This document shows positions 12,361-12,821 of a stretch of DNA of 12,821 nucleotides, piece after piece. The DNA comes from DASPTB01 sp035623615 (GTDB taxonomy: Bacteria > Actinomycetota > UBA4738), in contig DASPTB010000055.1 in NCBI GenBank assembly GCA_035623615.1, positions 1 through 12,821 on the forward strand. The letters are read 5' to 3'. Under the pieces are notes generated by a model that was given only the letters and a program-made list of their open reading frames with translations, searched no databases and had not been told where the DNA came from. The translations under genes and the position numbers were made by a program. The number at the start of each line of letters is the position of its first letter. The first letter of the stretch is position 1.

Positions 12361-12821
12361 GCGCGACCGCCTCCTCGCTTTCCTCGACGACCTCCGCGAC
12401 CGGCACGCCGATCCGCGGCGACAGCGCTTCGGCGAGCGCGCGCTCCTCCAGCCGGCCGACCCGCAGCCGGAGCACGATGAGGTAGCAGTACAGCACGGTG
12501 AATGCCGCGACGGCGACCAGCAGCGTCGTCAGCATGATGGGCGCGATCGTGGACTGGCCGAGCAGGCGGACCGTGGGGCCCTGGTGGAGCGAGCGCCACC
12601 ACGTCACCGACAGCTGCACGATGGGAACGTCGAGGAACGCGACGATGCCGATGACCGCGGCCCAGCGGGCGCGCCGCGCCGGCGACTCGGGCAGGCGCCG
12701 GACGGCGAGGTACCCCAGGTAGAGCAGCAGCAGGATCGCCGTCGTCGTGAGGCGCGGATCCCACGTCCACCACGCGCCCCACACCGGCTTGCCCCACAGC
12801 ATGCCGAGCGCGATCGTGAGC
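12353..12821 (-). CDS. ccmC: CcmC, haem-handling membrane protein (5' end off window)
   Basis: The last 155 codons are present, ending in TAA at 12353-12355. CcmC binds haem with its WWD domain and attaches it to CcmE. The WWD motif is visible as GKPVWGAWWTWDPRLT (about 12737-12790), followed by a membrane helix. Further on, SVTWWRSLHQGPTVRLLG contains the conserved second haem-ligand histidine (codon 12584-12586); the first would lie beyond the window edge. A last helix (LTTLLVAVAAFTVLYCYLIV) is followed by about 38 charged residues, a somewhat long cytoplasmic tail. CcsA/CcsB of System II share the WWD motif, but the neighbouring ccmD, ccmE and ccmF settle the assignment. ccmA and ccmB would be expected next, beyond 12821. 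Confidence 0.93.
   Translation of the reverse strand, partial: LTIALGMLWGKPVWGAWWTWDPRLTTTAILLLLYLGYLAVRRLPESPARRARWAAVIGIVAFLDVPIVQLSVTWWRSLHQGPTVRLLGQSTIAPIMLTTLLVAVAAFTVLYCYLIVLRLRVGRLEERALAEALSPRIGVPVAEVVEESEEAVARG

Noticed and set aside
12353..12821. CcsA/CcsB of System II as the identity of the WWD protein at the right edge.
   Set aside because: It is followed directly by ccmD, ccmE and ccmF, and the LHQG segment is typical of CcmC.

Overview
The window is very GC-rich (roughly 70% by eye) and densely coded. It holds ten complete genes and two cut by the window edges. Most genes are joined by 1-8 bp overlaps. GTG and TTG starts are used beside ATG, and several leading genes carry a TAnnnT box 6-9 bases before the ATG, which suggests leaderless transcription. 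Together with an XdhC/MocA pair, cyanophycin-synthetase-like Mur ligases and a System I cytochrome c maturation operon, this suggests a soil or environmental bacterium, most plausibly a deep-branching actinomycetote. That placement is an inference; there is no rRNA or ribosomal protein here to test it. I saw no tRNA, rRNA, CRISPR array, insertion sequence or phage gene.

Region 1 (1-2020) holds two Mur-ligase-type genes tail to tail. The first, on +, is only the last 74 codons of a cyanophycin-synthetase-like protein. The second, on -, is a complete 603-residue protein. It has the N-terminal segment and Mur-ligase half of a cyanophycin synthetase but no room for the ATP-grasp domain. The two reading frames overlap by 17 bp.

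Region 2 (2086-3886) is a two-gene unit on +, divergent from the Mur ligase across a 65-bp gap: xdhC, then a MocA/MobA-like nucleotidyltransferase. These are maturation genes for molybdenum hydroxylases; no hydroxylase gene lies in the window. A 111-bp gap follows (3887-3997) with a weak terminator-like hairpin, a sigma70-like promoter and a small inverted repeat.

Region 3 (3998-7584, +) begins with an unrecognised protein: apparent winged helix, basic linker, long charged helix and acidic tail. It overlaps by 4 bp a zinc peptidase of the M20 family whose metal ligands match carboxypeptidase G2. After 45 bp comes a pyridoxal-phosphate group II decarboxylase, perhaps with its own leaderless promoter.

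Region 4 (7631-12821, -) is a cytochrome c maturation (System I) operon in the order ccmC-ccmD-ccmE-ccmF-ccmG-ccmH-ccmI, read right to left. ccmC is cut by the window edge, and ccmA/ccmB would be expected just beyond it. The 49-codon ccmD was found by reading the sequence directly. CcmC/D load haem onto CcmE, CcmG and CcmH handle the apocytochrome thiols, and CcmF with CcmH/I attaches the haem. The operon converges on the decarboxylase gene across a 46-bp gap holding a perfect 6-bp GC stem.

Most of the window is conventional. The parts most worth a second look are the paired cyanophycin-synthetase-like genes, the unrecognised winged-helix/coiled-coil protein heading the peptidase-decarboxylase cluster, and the repeated leaderless-promoter motif.
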